Below are positions 25,667 through 34,755 of a DNA stretch of 45,338 nucleotides, in pieces. The number at the start of each line of letters is the position of its first letter. The first letter of the stretch is position 1. The position numbers and the translations under genes are program-made. The stretch spans positions 1 to 45,338 of the forward strand of contig JALSMA010000048.1 of NCBI GenBank assembly GCA_026988015.1, given 5' to 3'. The DNA is from Desulfobulbaceae bacterium. GTDB taxonomy: Bacteria; Desulfobacterota; Desulfobulbia; Desulfobulbales; Desulfocapsaceae. Below the pieces are notes generated by a model. It had not been told where the DNA came from and did no database searches. It saw only the letters and a list, made by a program, of their open reading frames with translations.

Positions 25667-26629
25667 CTATACCTGCTTGCGACTCTCTGTGCCGGGTTGA
25701 TTTATTTTGTTTCCGCTCAATACACGTTGCAGTTGCTCTTTTCTTAGGAATGCCACAACACTGTCAGGAAGTATGGTTTTATCACGTCTGACTGCTGCCA
25801 ACAGATAGCCACTGAACCGTAGAATACTCCCCAGAATGTACGGTTTTTCCAGAATGGCTCGGCGTAAAACCTTGAGAAGAAAGAACAGGGGGTGGACGGC
25901 CATATTGTATTCACAGATTCCTTGTCTGAACCGTGCTGATAGAATATTACTCACAGCGCCAGTACCGGTAGGACGAAGATGTACTGCCTCAATATCTGGA
26001 AATGACCACGCTTTCCATTTGTGTATCCGTGCCATGACACAGGAAATAGTATCTTCGCCGCCCCATTTCAGAGGAATAAACCCTCCTATTTCTTCAAAAA
26101 CCTTTTTGCGAAAGACCTGAATGGCTTTTGGGGTCGACCTGCGATCGTGTAAAACAGTGCATAACTTTCCCTTTATTAGATTGACATAAATTCCAGAGGC
26201 TACTCCTAGGTTGGGATCTTGAATAAATTTTCCCAGTATCCATTCGTAGTAATTTGCAGGGAGTACGATATCTGCATCCAGCACTGCAAGAAAATCATAT
26301 GTCATTTCTTTTGATTTTTCATAAGCCTCCATGATAGCAAAGACGTTGCTGGCAAAGTATTCCTGTCGAGCCACTTTCTCTCTGAAACAGTAGTGAATAA
26401 ACGTATGTTGCTCTGAATAGCTTTTTATAATATTAGCAGTGTTATCAGTGGAGCCATCGTCAACGATTAGCCATTGCAGGGGCTGAACAGTTTGTTGCAA
26501 TACACTCTGTATTGTTTTTTCGATATACTGTTCTTCATTATATGCCGGGGTAATTATTACATACCTGGGGGGGGCAATTTTTGATGCTGATGCTACCTGG
26601 TTTGTTTTTTCAGGTTGTTTATGGTTCAT
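25667..26629 (-). CDS. Family 2 glycosyltransferase
   Basis: About 320 residues from ATG 26629 (a TTG at 26743 would overlap the upstream barrel gene by 32 bases and adds unconserved residues). The GT-A opening PRYVIITPAYNEEQYIEKTI is followed by IVDDGSTDNTA, LAVLDADIVLP (DXD) and KWGGEDTISCVMARI. It resembles glycosyltransferases that make polysaccharide backbones or add the first sugars; donor unknown. Last gene of the minus-strand polysaccharide operon. A run of eight Cs on the coding strand (26567-26574) sits about 18 codons after the start. Confidence 0.87.
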   Translation of the reverse strand: MNHKQPEKTNQVASASKIAPPRYVIITPAYNEEQYIEKTIQSVLQQTVQPLQWLIVDDGSTDNTANIIKSYSEQHTFIHYCFREKVARQEYFASNVFAIMEAYEKSKEMTYDFLAVLDADIVLPANYYEWILGKFIQDPNLGVASGIYVNLIKGKLCTVLHDRRSTPKAIQVFRKKVFEEIGGFIPLKWGGEDTISCVMARIHKWKAWSFPDIEAVHLRPTGTGAVSNILSARFRQGICEYNMAVHPLFFLLKVLRRAILEKPYILGSILRFSGYLLAAVRRDKTILPDSVVAFLRKEQLQRVLSGNKINQPGTESRKQV

Positions 26630-26711
26630 TGTATCAACGGGGCAGGTGGGTGGGTTGCGCCTGTGGAGAGGTTCAGAAAGGAGGAGAGTTTGTTTCCAGA
26701 CGCCACCAGGG

Positions 26712-28184
26712 TTACCATCGTAATAGTTCTTTTTGTACGGCAAGGGTCAGATATACACGGTGTTCGTCAAAACTGTCATTAATCAGATCTGAGTTCTGGT
26801 TTCTATAGTTGTAGCTCAGAGATGTGGTCCAGAATTGTTGGAATGTATATTTCAGTGTTCCACCGGCCTGGTAGATGTTCCTGTTGAAAACACTCTCTTC
26901 CCGAAAAGCTTCGCGATCTGTATTTTCAAAATCGGTGCCGTTTTCGACAGAGGAAATCACCCCATATAGTACGTTTTCCTGAGTTTCCTCGCGATAGGAA
27001 ATAAAGATTTGGGTGGTGAGGTTGTCAAGTAACGCGTGGGAAAAGGACAGTTTCGCATTCCAAAATCCAGTCAACCCCTGGTTGCGTCCCAATGTAGTAT
27101 TGTCGTAGGAGAAGTTCTCCTGGTCGTATCCCTTGTCGATATAGGTTGATATCTTCGAATGTCTATCTACGTCATACTGGATATTTAGATGGGCGTTGTA
27201 GTTCCAGTTGGGATCAAAGGTATCAGTATTTTCATAAGAAGGCCCGCCGCCAAAAGACAGGGATAGCCTGGGAGAATATTGGTACTCTGCCCCAATGGTA
27301 AGGTTGTGCAGATATGTGTTGTTGCGCAAAATGGCGTCATAGTCTGTTCTTGAAAATTCATAACGTAACTGGACAGATTTCCGCTTGGAAAAGAGATGCT
27401 TTAGTTCGACATCAGCTCGATATTCACTGAGGTTATTTGACAGATTCGTTGTGTCAGTGTCATCTGTTATTCCGGGGGAGATGCTCTCAAATCCTTCTAT
27501 AACACTGTCTACTAATGGTTGGGATGGAGGATCAAAGAGCCCCCTAGTATAACTTGTGGCCAGTGTGATATTCCAGAATGGATTAATATGATGGATGAGT
27601 GACAGATCCGCTATGTGCCTGTCATAGTCTTCGTATCCGCCAATACCTGTGTAGTCGTTTCTCAGAATACGATTGTAATAACCGGCTTCCACAGTGTTTG
27701 TTCTACCATAGGCATAGCTTGTACCCAGGCTGAAGTCATTTGTCCAGTAGCGTTTCCGATCTTTCCTGTAGCTTGCGTTATTGTCGTCCGATGCGATCAG
27801 GCTGGGATCATCCGAGTAAATGAATTTTTCACTGAGATTGAGTTGGAGTCTCTGGGTAAAATGACGATTTGCTGTGAGAAAAAAATCATGTTCCCAGTTA
27901 TTATTATTGAGTTTTACATCGTGGGTATAGCTGGGGTTATATCTGGCTGTGATCTGGTCTTTGCGACTTTTTGAGTTGAATATGATTATGGGGCCAATGC
28001 TCAGCTTCTGCTTACTGCTGTTTCTTGAGGATGAGAGCTCATTATCGATATCAATGTATTTTGTTTCAGAGAAATCGATACCAGTGACAAGTCCACCACT
28101 AAGACTGTTTTGTCTTGCCTGCAGGGGCGAATCCAGAAAGAGTATTGAGAGAAGTATCAGGAACCCATATGGTGTTTTAATCAT
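26712..28184 (-). CDS. Outer-membrane beta-barrel protein
   Basis: 490 residues with a signal peptide (MIKTPYGFLILLSILFLDSP, cleavage near QARQ) and then alternating polar/hydrophobic strands ending in aromatic residues through the whole length, such as RLQLNLSEKFIYSD, LSLSFGGGPSYENT and TSLSYNYRNQNSDL near the C-terminus. This resembles the putative beta-barrel porin (BBP2-type) proteins found in exopolysaccharide clusters. It ends with W after hydrophobic residues, as many barrels end in an aromatic. It could be the export or secretion channel for the polymer, or a structural partner; no Wza-type protein is in the window. Confidence 0.75.
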   Translation of the reverse strand: MIKTPYGFLILLSILFLDSPLQARQNSLSGGLVTGIDFSETKYIDIDNELSSSRNSSKQKLSIGPIIIFNSKSRKDQITARYNPSYTHDVKLNNNNWEHDFFLTANRHFTQRLQLNLSEKFIYSDDPSLIASDDNNASYRKDRKRYWTNDFSLGTSYAYGRTNTVEAGYYNRILRNDYTGIGGYEDYDRHIADLSLIHHINPFWNITLATSYTRGLFDPPSQPLVDSVIEGFESISPGITDDTDTTNLSNNLSEYRADVELKHLFSKRKSVQLRYEFSRTDYDAILRNNTYLHNLTIGAEYQYSPRLSLSFGGGPSYENTDTFDPNWNYNAHLNIQYDVDRHSKISTYIDKGYDQENFSYDNTTLGRNQGLTGFWNAKLSFSHALLDNLTTQIFISYREETQENVLYGVISSVENGTDFENTDREAFREESVFNRNIYQAGGTLKYTFQQFWTTSLSYNYRNQNSDLINDSFDEHRVYLTLAVQKELLRW

Positions 28185-28209
28185 CGCAGCTCCTGCGGCC
28201 AGAAAGTTT

Positions 28210-29238
28210 TTATGCCATATGGGTTATATACCATTCCGCGGCCATGTCGAGTCCCTGTTCAATGGAAAAATTCGGAGTATATCCCAGTAACTTGTTTGCC
28301 TTTGAGATATCAGCCAGGGAGTGTCGTACATCACCAGCACGAAAATCACGGTAGATCAGATTTGATTTACCCTGTTTTGCACCACTGCGTTCGACACGTT
28401 CGCTGATCAGTTCGTGAAGACGGTTAAGGGTGGTACGTTCTCCGAAAGCTACATTATAGACTTGGTTAGTTGCTTCTCCTTCTTGGGTTGTTGCTGCAAG
28501 AAGGTTAGCCTGAACACAGTTATCAATGAAACAGAAGTCCCTGCTGGTCTCTCCATCACCGTTAATAAAAGTATCCTCACCGCGCAGCATACCGGAGAAC
28601 CATAAAGGAATAACAGCAGCATAGGCACCGTTGGGATCTTGACGCTTCCCGAAAATATTGAAGTAGCGAAGACCAATTGTGTTAAAATTATAGGTTTTTG
28701 CAAAAACATCCGCATAGAGTTCATTGACCAGTTTGGTCACTGCATAGGGTGATAACGGGTTGCCTATGTTGGGCTCCTGTTTAGGGAGATCGGGGTGGTC
28801 ACCATATGTAGAGCTTGATGCTGCATAGACGAAACGCTTTACCCCAGCGTCACGGGCAGCAATCAAGATGTTGAGAAATCCGGTGATGTTGTTGGCATTT
28901 GTCAGTGCAGGGTCTTCGATGGAGCGGGGCACTGATCCAAGTGCTGCTTGATGCAAAACATATTGAACATCCTTGCAGACATGGTGGCAATCTTCGATGT
29001 TACAGATATCACCTTTAACAAATGAGAAATTCTGCCACTGTTCTGTAGTTACCAGTCCTTTGACTTCGTCAAGGTTGTACTGATATCCTGTGGAAAAATT
29101 GTCGAGTCCGACTACTTTCTGATTGAGTTTAAGGAGTATTTCCAGGAGATTTGAACCGATAAACCCAGCGATTCCGGTTACAAGCCATGTCGACTGGTTA
29201 TTTTGGAGTTCTTTTGTGAGGGTGTTATATTGAGTCAT
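28210..29238 (-). CDS. wbpP: UDP-N-acetylglucosamine 4-epimerase (WbpP/TviC)
   Basis: About 342 residues from ATG 29238; the open frame extends further upstream but overlaps wbpO. SDR-type Rossmann fold: [20 protein letters not shown], then [20 protein letters not shown], the catalytic [15 protein letters not shown] with [17 protein letters not shown] (YxxxK), and [15 protein letters not shown] and [20 protein letters not shown]-type text, very close to P. aeruginosa WbpP. It interconverts UDP-GlcNAc and UDP-GalNAc. Together with the dehydrogenase gene just upstream it would supply UDP-GalNAcA, as in the Vi antigen and O6 pathways. Confidence 0.93.
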   Translation of the reverse strand: MTQYNTLTKELQNNQSTWLVTGIAGFIGSNLLEILLKLNQKVVGLDNFSTGYQYNLDEVKGLVTTEQWQNFSFVKGDICNIEDCHHVCKDVQYVLHQAALGSVPRSIEDPALTNANNITGFLNILIAARDAGVKRFVYAASSSTYGDHPDLPKQEPNIGNPLSPYAVTKLVNELYADVFAKTYNFNTIGLRYFNIFGKRQDPNGAYAAVIPLWFSGMLRGEDTFINGDGETSRDFCFIDNCVQANLLAATTQEGEATNQVYNVAFGERTTLNRLHELISERVERSGAKQGKSNLIYRDFRAGDVRHSLADISKANKLLGYTPNFSIEQGLDMAAEWYITHMA

Positions 29239-29269
29239 TTGAGTTATACTTGTTGGGAGAGGACACAAG

Positions 29270-30562
29270 CTAGAGTCTCCAGAAATTAACATTCTTGTCT
29301 GTAATGGAGTCAACGCCAAGCATAGACTTAACATCAATCAGACAACCATTTTTCTTCAATGTACTGGTGAAATATTCAAGGGGTTGCCTTGTGAATTCCT
29401 TATGAGGTACGGCTATTATCAGGGCGGCAAGATCCTTGAATTCTTCTGCTGGAGTAAGGGCTATTCCCACATAGTTCATCGCATCCTCTGCCTGCACAGC
29501 GGGATCGTGTACCAAGGGCTCAATACCATAATCCTGCAGCTCTTCTATAATATCAATGACTCTTGAGTTTCTGAGATCCGGACAGTCTTCTTTGAACGTG
29601 AGGCCAAAGATACCAACTTTGGAGTTTTTTGTATCCAGCTTGGCCTTGAGCATCATTTTTATAGTTTTCTCAGCAATGAACTTCCCCATATTGTCATTGA
29701 TACGTCGACCAGCGAGAATTACCTGCGGATTGTAGCCGGTGGATTCCGCTTTGTGAGTAAGGTAATAGGGGTCGACACCAATGCAATGCCCCCCAACCAG
29801 ACCTGGCCGGAAAGGGAGAAAATTCCATTTGGATCCGGCGGCTTCAAGTACGTTCAAGGTGTCAATCCCCAGCCGGTCGAAGATAATGGCCAGTTCATTG
29901 ATGAGTGCAATGTTGAGGTCACGTTGCGTATTTTCTATAACTTTAGCTGCTTCCGCTTCTTTGATGGATGGAACTGGGTAGATTCCAGCCTCAATGATGG
30001 AACTGTAAAGGGCGGATATTGCCTGTAAGCTTTCCTCTGTGTCACCTGAAACAATTTTGGTGATCTTGGTGAGGGTATGTTTTTTGTCTCCTGGATTAAT
30101 TCGTTCTGGCGAGTAGCCAACATTGAAGTCCTTTTTCCACGTCATTCCGGAGATTTTTTCAAGCACAGGAACACAATCCTCTTCTGTGGCGCCAGGGTAA
30201 ACAGTGGATTCAAATATTACTGTGGCTCCCTTTTTCATGTGCTTACCAGCAGTGGCAGCGGCGCCGAGCAGTGGCCGCAGATTTGGCTGGTTGGCGTGAT
30301 CAATGGGAGTGGGAACAGCAATGATTAAAAAATCTGCTTGGCTGAGTTGGACCGGGTCATCTGTGAAATTAAGGAATTTTGCTGAGTTGAACCCCTCGCT
30401 GTCCACTTCATTATTATGGTCAATCCCTTTTCTGTAATTATTTATAGCTGTCTGGTTCAGGTCATAACCAATTGTATTGTATTGCTTTCCAAATGTTATG
30501 GCTAGTGGGAGCCCAACATAGCCGAGGCCAAGGATACCAACTGTGGGTTTTGTATCTGTCAT
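29270..30562 (-). CDS. wbpO: UDP-N-acetyl-D-hexosamine dehydrogenase (WbpO/TviB)
   Basis: 430 residues of the UDP-glucose/GDP-mannose dehydrogenase family: [20 protein letters not shown] at the N-terminus, the catalytic Cys in [20 protein letters not shown], and the C-terminal substrate domain with [20 protein letters not shown]. The [10 protein letters not shown] and [12 protein letters not shown] features fit the TviB/WbpO group that oxidises UDP-GalNAc (or UDP-GlcNAc) to the uronic acid with two NAD+. Order wbpO-wbpP next to Wzz and a CapB-like ATPase is typical of capsule and O-antigen clusters. Confidence 0.92.
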   Translation of the reverse strand: MTDTKPTVGILGLGYVGLPLAITFGKQYNTIGYDLNQTAINNYRKGIDHNNEVDSEGFNSAKFLNFTDDPVQLSQADFLIIAVPTPIDHANQPNLRPLLGAAATAGKHMKKGATVIFESTVYPGATEEDCVPVLEKISGMTWKKDFNVGYSPERINPGDKKHTLTKITKIVSGDTEESLQAISALYSSIIEAGIYPVPSIKEAEAAKVIENTQRDLNIALINELAIIFDRLGIDTLNVLEAAGSKWNFLPFRPGLVGGHCIGVDPYYLTHKAESTGYNPQVILAGRRINDNMGKFIAEKTIKMMLKAKLDTKNSKVGIFGLTFKEDCPDLRNSRVIDIIEELQDYGIEPLVHDPAVQAEDAMNYVGIALTPAEEFKDLAALIIAVPHKEFTRQPLEYFTSTLKKNGCLIDVKSMLGVDSITDKNVNFWRL

Positions 30563-30576
30563 GGTATTTAGAAAAA

Positions 30577-31671
30577 TTATTTTATGGTTGGGAGTTTTCC
30601 AATGATTGGGATATTTACCGCACTTGTAACATCGTTGTTATGACGAATGGTGCCTCGATAGTAGTCTAATAAAAGAATCGGGGCAATACCCGCGGCAGCA
30701 CCCAGCAATAACCCTATGAGAATAATAGGGATACGCATGTTCCTAGAGGGCTCAAGCGGCGACTGTGGAGGGTTGATTACCTTGATATTATTGACAACAG
30801 CCTTCTCTTTTCTGACAAGATCGAGGTAAATATCATCTATTTTTTTATAGCGCTCTTTCGCATTGCTGACCTTGTTCTGCAGGACATCCAGCTGTGACTG
30901 GAGTTCCATATCAGTCACTGACGAGAGGGCTGGCGGTATTTCAAATTTCTGTTTAAAGAGCCGTAGTTTCTTCTCCGACTCCTTCAACTGCCTGAAGTAC
31001 TCATCTCGCTGTGTTCTGGTAAAGCCCAGCTCGTGTCGGATAAGGCTTTTGTTGGTTTCCATATTTAAAGCAACCCAGATATCAATGTAACTTTGTACCA
31101 GAACCGTTGCCATTTCCTGCGCAAAACATGTTCCGGTTATCTGAATAATTCCTTTGGTGGGAATTCCCGTTATCAGAACGCGTTTATGGAGCATATCAAG
31201 GCGCTCAGGAGTGATGGTTATTTTTTCTCTGGTTAGTGTCGGGTCTTTATTGAGGAGTTTATTGAGGTATGGTTTGAGTTTCTTTTTCAGCTGGCCGGAA
31301 ACCTCCAGCGGGGTTTCCAGGTCTTTTTGCAGCTTATCGGGCAGGATTCTGAACACTTCTGTTCTGAAAGCAGTGCTGTTCATCCGCTCTATTGCAGCCG
31401 TTATATAGTTCTTATCCCCGGTTCTTGATGCGATCTCTTCAGTAACTTTGGATATCATCTGAGCTCGGGCTGTCTCGAGTTGGGTAGTGGCTGTGCTGCT
31501 GTACTGGGGCTGGATCATGAAACTTACAGGTAGAGCAATACCAAGGCCTAAGAGTGTTGTCAGCAACACTAGCCACTTATGTTCCCGGATCGGAGAAAAA
31601 TATTTGGCCATGAGGAATTGTGGATCCACCGGGCCTGGTTGAACGTATCGGGATTGGGGGGATGTTGTCAT
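30577..31671 (-). CDS. Wzz/GNVR-type chain-length determinant protein
   Basis: 364 residues. Wzz-type N-terminus (KYFSPIREHKWLVLLTTLLG then LGIALPVSFMIQPQYSSTATTQLET), a long periplasmic coiled-coil region (near 215 to 290, FRQLKESEKKLRLFKQKFEIPP), the Pro-rich stretch VINPPQSPLEPSRNMRIPII and a second membrane segment (GLLLGAAAGIAPILLLDYY). It sits in the inner membrane and controls polymer length together with a polymerase and a CapB-type partner, encoded here just upstream (18 bases between). There is no fused kinase domain, so the separate CapB-like protein should be its partner. Confidence 0.88.
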   Translation of the reverse strand: MTTSPQSRYVQPGPVDPQFLMAKYFSPIREHKWLVLLTTLLGLGIALPVSFMIQPQYSSTATTQLETARAQMISKVTEEIASRTGDKNYITAAIERMNSTAFRTEVFRILPDKLQKDLETPLEVSGQLKKKLKPYLNKLLNKDPTLTREKITITPERLDMLHKRVLITGIPTKGIIQITGTCFAQEMATVLVQSYIDIWVALNMETNKSLIRHELGFTRTQRDEYFRQLKESEKKLRLFKQKFEIPPALSSVTDMELQSQLDVLQNKVSNAKERYKKIDDIYLDLVRKEKAVVNNIKVINPPQSPLEPSRNMRIPIILIGLLLGAAAGIAPILLLDYYRGTIRHNNDVTSAVNIPIIGKLPTIK

Positions 31672-31689
31672 CTTCTGGTACTATCGTTG

Positions 31690-32763
31690 TTAGTGAGGAT
31701 ACGGACTGGTCTGTTTGGCAGGGGTATGCTCGTTCAGAACAATTCCATGTATGGTTCCGTTCCCTGCTTCTATAATGGTTTTGGTCTCTTTCAGGTCAGC
31801 CCTTGTTGTTCCTGATTGTTTGGTGATTAACAAAAAGTAATCAACCGCTGAGGTGAGGGAGACGATATTGACATTGTTTCGGTTCGGGGAAAGAACAGGA
31901 GAGGTGTCAAATATTATAAAGTCATATTGATTTCTGCTCTCTTGGAGAATTTTGGGAATATGTGAGTGACGAAGGTAATCTGAAAAGGTCTGACAGTCTT
32001 CGCCAGCTGTTATGACATCCAGGTTGTTTACCCCGGTTCTCTTGACCACTGCCTGCCATGGCAGGTTGTTTTTAACAAATTCCGTGAAGCCGTATGGCTG
32101 AGGCAGGTTGAAGAATTTGTGAAGCCCTGCGCGTCGCATATTGCAGTCAATGAGGAGGACTTTCTGCTGACAGGAACATGCTGCATTGTATCCAAGTGCT
32201 GCGGTAAGTAGAGAGCTTCCTGTGTTATCGTAAGGACTTGCAATAAGCAGAGTATTGCCACCGGCTTGTTCAAGGCTGGAAAATATCTTTTCCCGTATTC
32301 GTGTCAGTTCGGCGTAGTGATAGGCTTTTTCTATAATATGGGTAACCCTCTGATGTTCTGCGGGAGTATCCTGTGGTGATGCTGTTTCATAACTTCCCGA
32401 GTTTTTTGCGGAAGGTAGGTTTGATGGTGGCGTTGCGGGGAATTGCTTATTGTCTCCAGGTGTGCCTGGCTGAGTTGGTGTTGACTTAAGGGAGCTGACG
32501 GAGATGGTGGAGGACGTATGGGTGACCTTTAAAGTTGCGAATGTGGAGGGAGTAACCGACATCTCTTCAATGTCAATATTATCAAGTGGATTTAGGTCAA
32601 ACAGCTCACCTCTGTTGTTCTTTGAGTCAGATTCCGACTGACACATATTCCGAGGTGGAATACAGATTTTGTCAAGATTTAACCCCTCAAAAGGATCGAT
32701 GCTACCAGCTGACTGAATGGTGCTGCATATGTCTGCTTTGTTGTGATCCTTTTTTATTGACAT
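31690..32763 (-). CDS. CapB/CpsD-like (BY-kinase family) ATPase with atypical Walker A
   Basis: 357 residues. The first 140 are low-complexity, Ser/Thr/Pro-rich and probably disordered. The C-terminal 200 match the BY-kinase fold: LLIASPYDNTGSSLLTAALG in place of the P-loop, Walker A' KVLLIDCNMRRAGLHKFFNL, and Walker B YDFIIFDTSPVLS. The normal PGEGKS is DNTGSS: the lysine that holds ATP phosphates is absent. There is no tyrosine cluster at the C-terminus (it ends TPAKQTSPYPH). So it may be a non-catalytic partner that docks on Wzz. A promoter is predicted 72 bases upstream. Confidence 0.82.
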   Translation of the reverse strand: MSIKKDHNKADICSTIQSAGSIDPFEGLNLDKICIPPRNMCQSESDSKNNRGELFDLNPLDNIDIEEMSVTPSTFATLKVTHTSSTISVSSLKSTPTQPGTPGDNKQFPATPPSNLPSAKNSGSYETASPQDTPAEHQRVTHIIEKAYHYAELTRIREKIFSSLEQAGGNTLLIASPYDNTGSSLLTAALGYNAACSCQQKVLLIDCNMRRAGLHKFFNLPQPYGFTEFVKNNLPWQAVVKRTGVNNLDVITAGEDCQTFSDYLRHSHIPKILQESRNQYDFIIFDTSPVLSPNRNNVNIVSLTSAVDYFLLITKQSGTTRADLKETKTIIEAGNGTIHGIVLNEHTPAKQTSPYPH

Positions 32764-32834
32764 CGTAGTGGACTGAAGACTGTCGCCTGAGGTTGTGGTT
32801 TTATGTTTTTTGGGTCTTGGTATCTTAAGGCATT

Positions 32835-32862
32835 AGTATAACATAAAAAAAATCGTTTGCAA
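32835..32862 (-). promoter_or_regulatory. Sigma-70-type promoter for the CapB/Wzz/wbpOP operon
   Basis: On the minus strand: TTGCAA (32857-32862), 16-base T-rich spacer, TATACT (32835-32840, 5 of 6 to consensus). It lies 72 bases before the CapB-like ATG in the 170-base gap after the ParA gene, so the operon may be read apart from parA. Confidence 0.45.
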
Positions 32863-32933
32863 CATGGGGTATGCTTTTGGCGAGGAAACCTTTTAAGCAT
32901 CTTTTATGTTGCAGTGACTATGAGCTGTTCTGT

Positions 32934-33767
32934 TCAAATAAACCTTTTTCCATACAGCACATTGAAAATTTCCAGAAGCTCTCGGCCCAAGTTAGCATAA
33001 TCATTGGCACCGTAGCTATTTGGCGCAGACTCAAAAATCGTTTTTCTATCTACATGAGCCATATCAATTTCAGGGCAGTTACGAATATGGGTGTTAAAAA
33101 TACTGATTCCCCTCTGGGAAAAATATTTTTTTATCTGATTAAGGTTCTGGGATGAATTACCCCAGTCTGGATCGTATTTTGTGATGAGAGCAGCTAGTAG
33201 CTTGAGTTGGCTGTTGTGTTTACGAATTCCTGCGATGAGGTCAAGGTAGGCGGCCAGTCCATCTAGGGAAAATTGATCCGATGGAGGAATGGGAATAATT
33301 ACATAGTCTGTTGCCATAAGGGCATTATTCATCATCACCCCAAGATTGGGCGGGGTGTCAAAAAGGACAAAGTCGAATTCATGCAGGCCGGGGTCCTGCT
33401 CAATGAGTCTTCTGATGCCGAGAACAGCATCAGATTCCTGGGCTATCTGCCGTTCCCAAAGCATGCAGCGGGTGGTATTGGGAATGATCTGAATCCTAGG
33501 ATGATAAGTGGAGCAGGCAATAGTAGAAAGAAGGAGGGTGCTGTCTTCTAAGGATTCAAGCGCATTAACAAGAGAACACTTTTCCCTGTCATCGTAATTT
33601 TGTAATAGAATGGACGAGCAGTTTGCCTGGGGATCAGTGTCGATAATCAGGACCTTTTTCCCAAGGATCGCCAGGTAGCTGGCAAGATTGATTACGGAAG
33701 TTGTTTTACCGACTCCTCCTTTACGGTTTCCAAAGCTGATAAATATGGGTGGATCCTGGTGTGTCAT
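32934..33767 (-). CDS. ParA/Soj-like ATPase
   Basis: 277 residues of the ParA/MinD family: FGNRKGGVGKTTSVINLASY (deviant Walker A, complete), KVLIIDTDPQANCSS, FDFVLFDTPPNLGVMMNNAL, and the C-terminal region KYFSQRGISIFNTHIRNCPE. No ParB-like gene is nearby, which speaks against plasmid or chromosome partition. Its place upstream of the CapB-Wzz operon recalls BcsQ and other ParA-like proteins that place secretion machines at cell poles; such a role is inferred. A gap of 170 bases with its own promoter separates it from the next gene. Confidence 0.88.
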   Translation of the reverse strand: MTHQDPPIFISFGNRKGGVGKTTSVINLASYLAILGKKVLIIDTDPQANCSSILLQNYDDREKCSLVNALESLEDSTLLLSTIACSTYHPRIQIIPNTTRCMLWERQIAQESDAVLGIRRLIEQDPGLHEFDFVLFDTPPNLGVMMNNALMATDYVIIPIPPSDQFSLDGLAAYLDLIAGIRKHNSQLKLLAALITKYDPDWGNSSQNLNQIKKYFSQRGISIFNTHIRNCPEIDMAHVDRKTIFESAPNSYGANDYANLGRELLEIFNVLYGKRFI

Positions 33768-33960
33768 CGAGGGAGCCCTGTACTTGTCTGAGTTTTTTTA
33801 TGTTGTAACCGTAAGAGGAAGTCTGTGAAAAATATTTTCAAAAAGACTATAATACAAAATGTAAAATAGCAAGTTGGAAATACAGGGTTTTTACTGCTTT
33901 ATCTTTCTTTGTAACAGTAGGGGAACTACCTGAAAAAAGAGCACTATAAGGAATAAATCC

Positions 33961-34317
33961 ATGAGTAATGTAATAAAGGGTGTACTTTTTTCTGCCCTGA
34001 TCTTTCCTGGCGCGGGGCAGATCATTTTATCAAAGTATATCCGTGGTGCTTTTTTTTCTGCGGTAGCTTTTCTGAGCGGATTACTCTGTGTCACTGCCAT
34101 TGTCCGGCAGGCGGTTGTGATGTTGCAGGATCTTGTCGCTGCAGGAGAAGTGGCCACCATTCCCAAGGTAATGCTCATTGTTACTGAGGCCTCAACGACG
34201 GCGTCCTCGCTTTTTCTTAAAGTCTCTTTTTTGATATTATTCTGCTGCTGGCTGATCTCCATAGTGGATGCCTGGCGCATTGGCAGAGAACTTGATTTAC
34301 GTTCCACCGATGTTTAG
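33961..34317 (+). CDS. Small polytopic membrane protein
   Basis: 118 residues, AAGGA 8 bases before the ATG. Three to four hydrophobic segments, with LIFPGAGQIILSKYIRGAFF near the N-terminus, a Gly/Pro motif seen in small TM2-like and DUF6677-like membrane proteins, and a C-terminal segment VSFLILFCCWLISIVDAWRI ending in a charged tail. An opposing ORF on the minus strand is judged a shadow. It stands alone between the divergent ParA gene and the convergent SbcCD-linked membrane protein. Function unknown. Confidence 0.75.
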   Translation: MSNVIKGVLFSALIFPGAGQIILSKYIRGAFFSAVAFLSGLLCVTAIVRQAVVMLQDLVAAGEVATIPKVMLIVTEASTTASSLFLKVSFLILFCCWLISIVDAWRIGRELDLRSTDV

Positions 34318-34440
34318 TTCCTTATACCCTATAAAACTGTAATAAAAAACAGGAAGCGAGGTACGAGACTTTGAGAAACCGTGAGAGCTTTTTGAAATTA
34401 GAAGCTTAGAGTTTTCACCAAGGCATTTATTCAGCGACTC

Positions 34441-34755
34441 TTAAAAGTTTTCCGACTTGTCGGGTCGTCTTTTTTTGTTCAAAGCCCGTTGCCTGTCACC
34501 CAATGCCTCGAGCTCTTTAATTGCACTGTGATAACGAATGCTTCTTCGACACTCAGCAAGGATGACAAAAGAAAAAAAGATATGAATGACGGTGAAAATC
34601 ACTGAATAGGGCGGGGGAACATAAAAAATCTTGTAGAGAAGGTGAGCCGCAAGACTGGAGATTACAAGGATGCGAAGCGGTAATATCCAGTTGAGGCAGA
34701 AAACTCCACGGTTGGAGTCACTGTAGCGATGCATGATTTTTCTGCAGCAGCTCAT
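34441..34755 (-). CDS. Small membrane protein coupled to sbcC
   Basis: 104 residues with two hydrophobic segments (WILPLRILVISSLAAHLLYK and YSVIFTVIHIFFSFVILAEC) and a charged, Lys/Arg-rich C-terminal tail (ALGDRQRALNKKRRPDKSEN). Its ATG overlaps the sbcC stop by 4 bases (ATGA), so translation should be coupled. I recognise no family, and a membrane protein is unexpected behind a nuclease operon. Confidence 0.7.
   Translation of the reverse strand: MSCCRKIMHRYSDSNRGVFCLNWILPLRILVISSLAAHLLYKIFYVPPPYSVIFTVIHIFFSFVILAECRRSIRYHSAIKELEALGDRQRALNKKRRPDKSENF

Noticed and set aside
33891-34307. Minus-strand ORF of 138 residues opposite the small membrane protein
   Set aside because: Low-complexity shadow of the plus-strand gene, which has a ribosome site and membrane-segment pattern.
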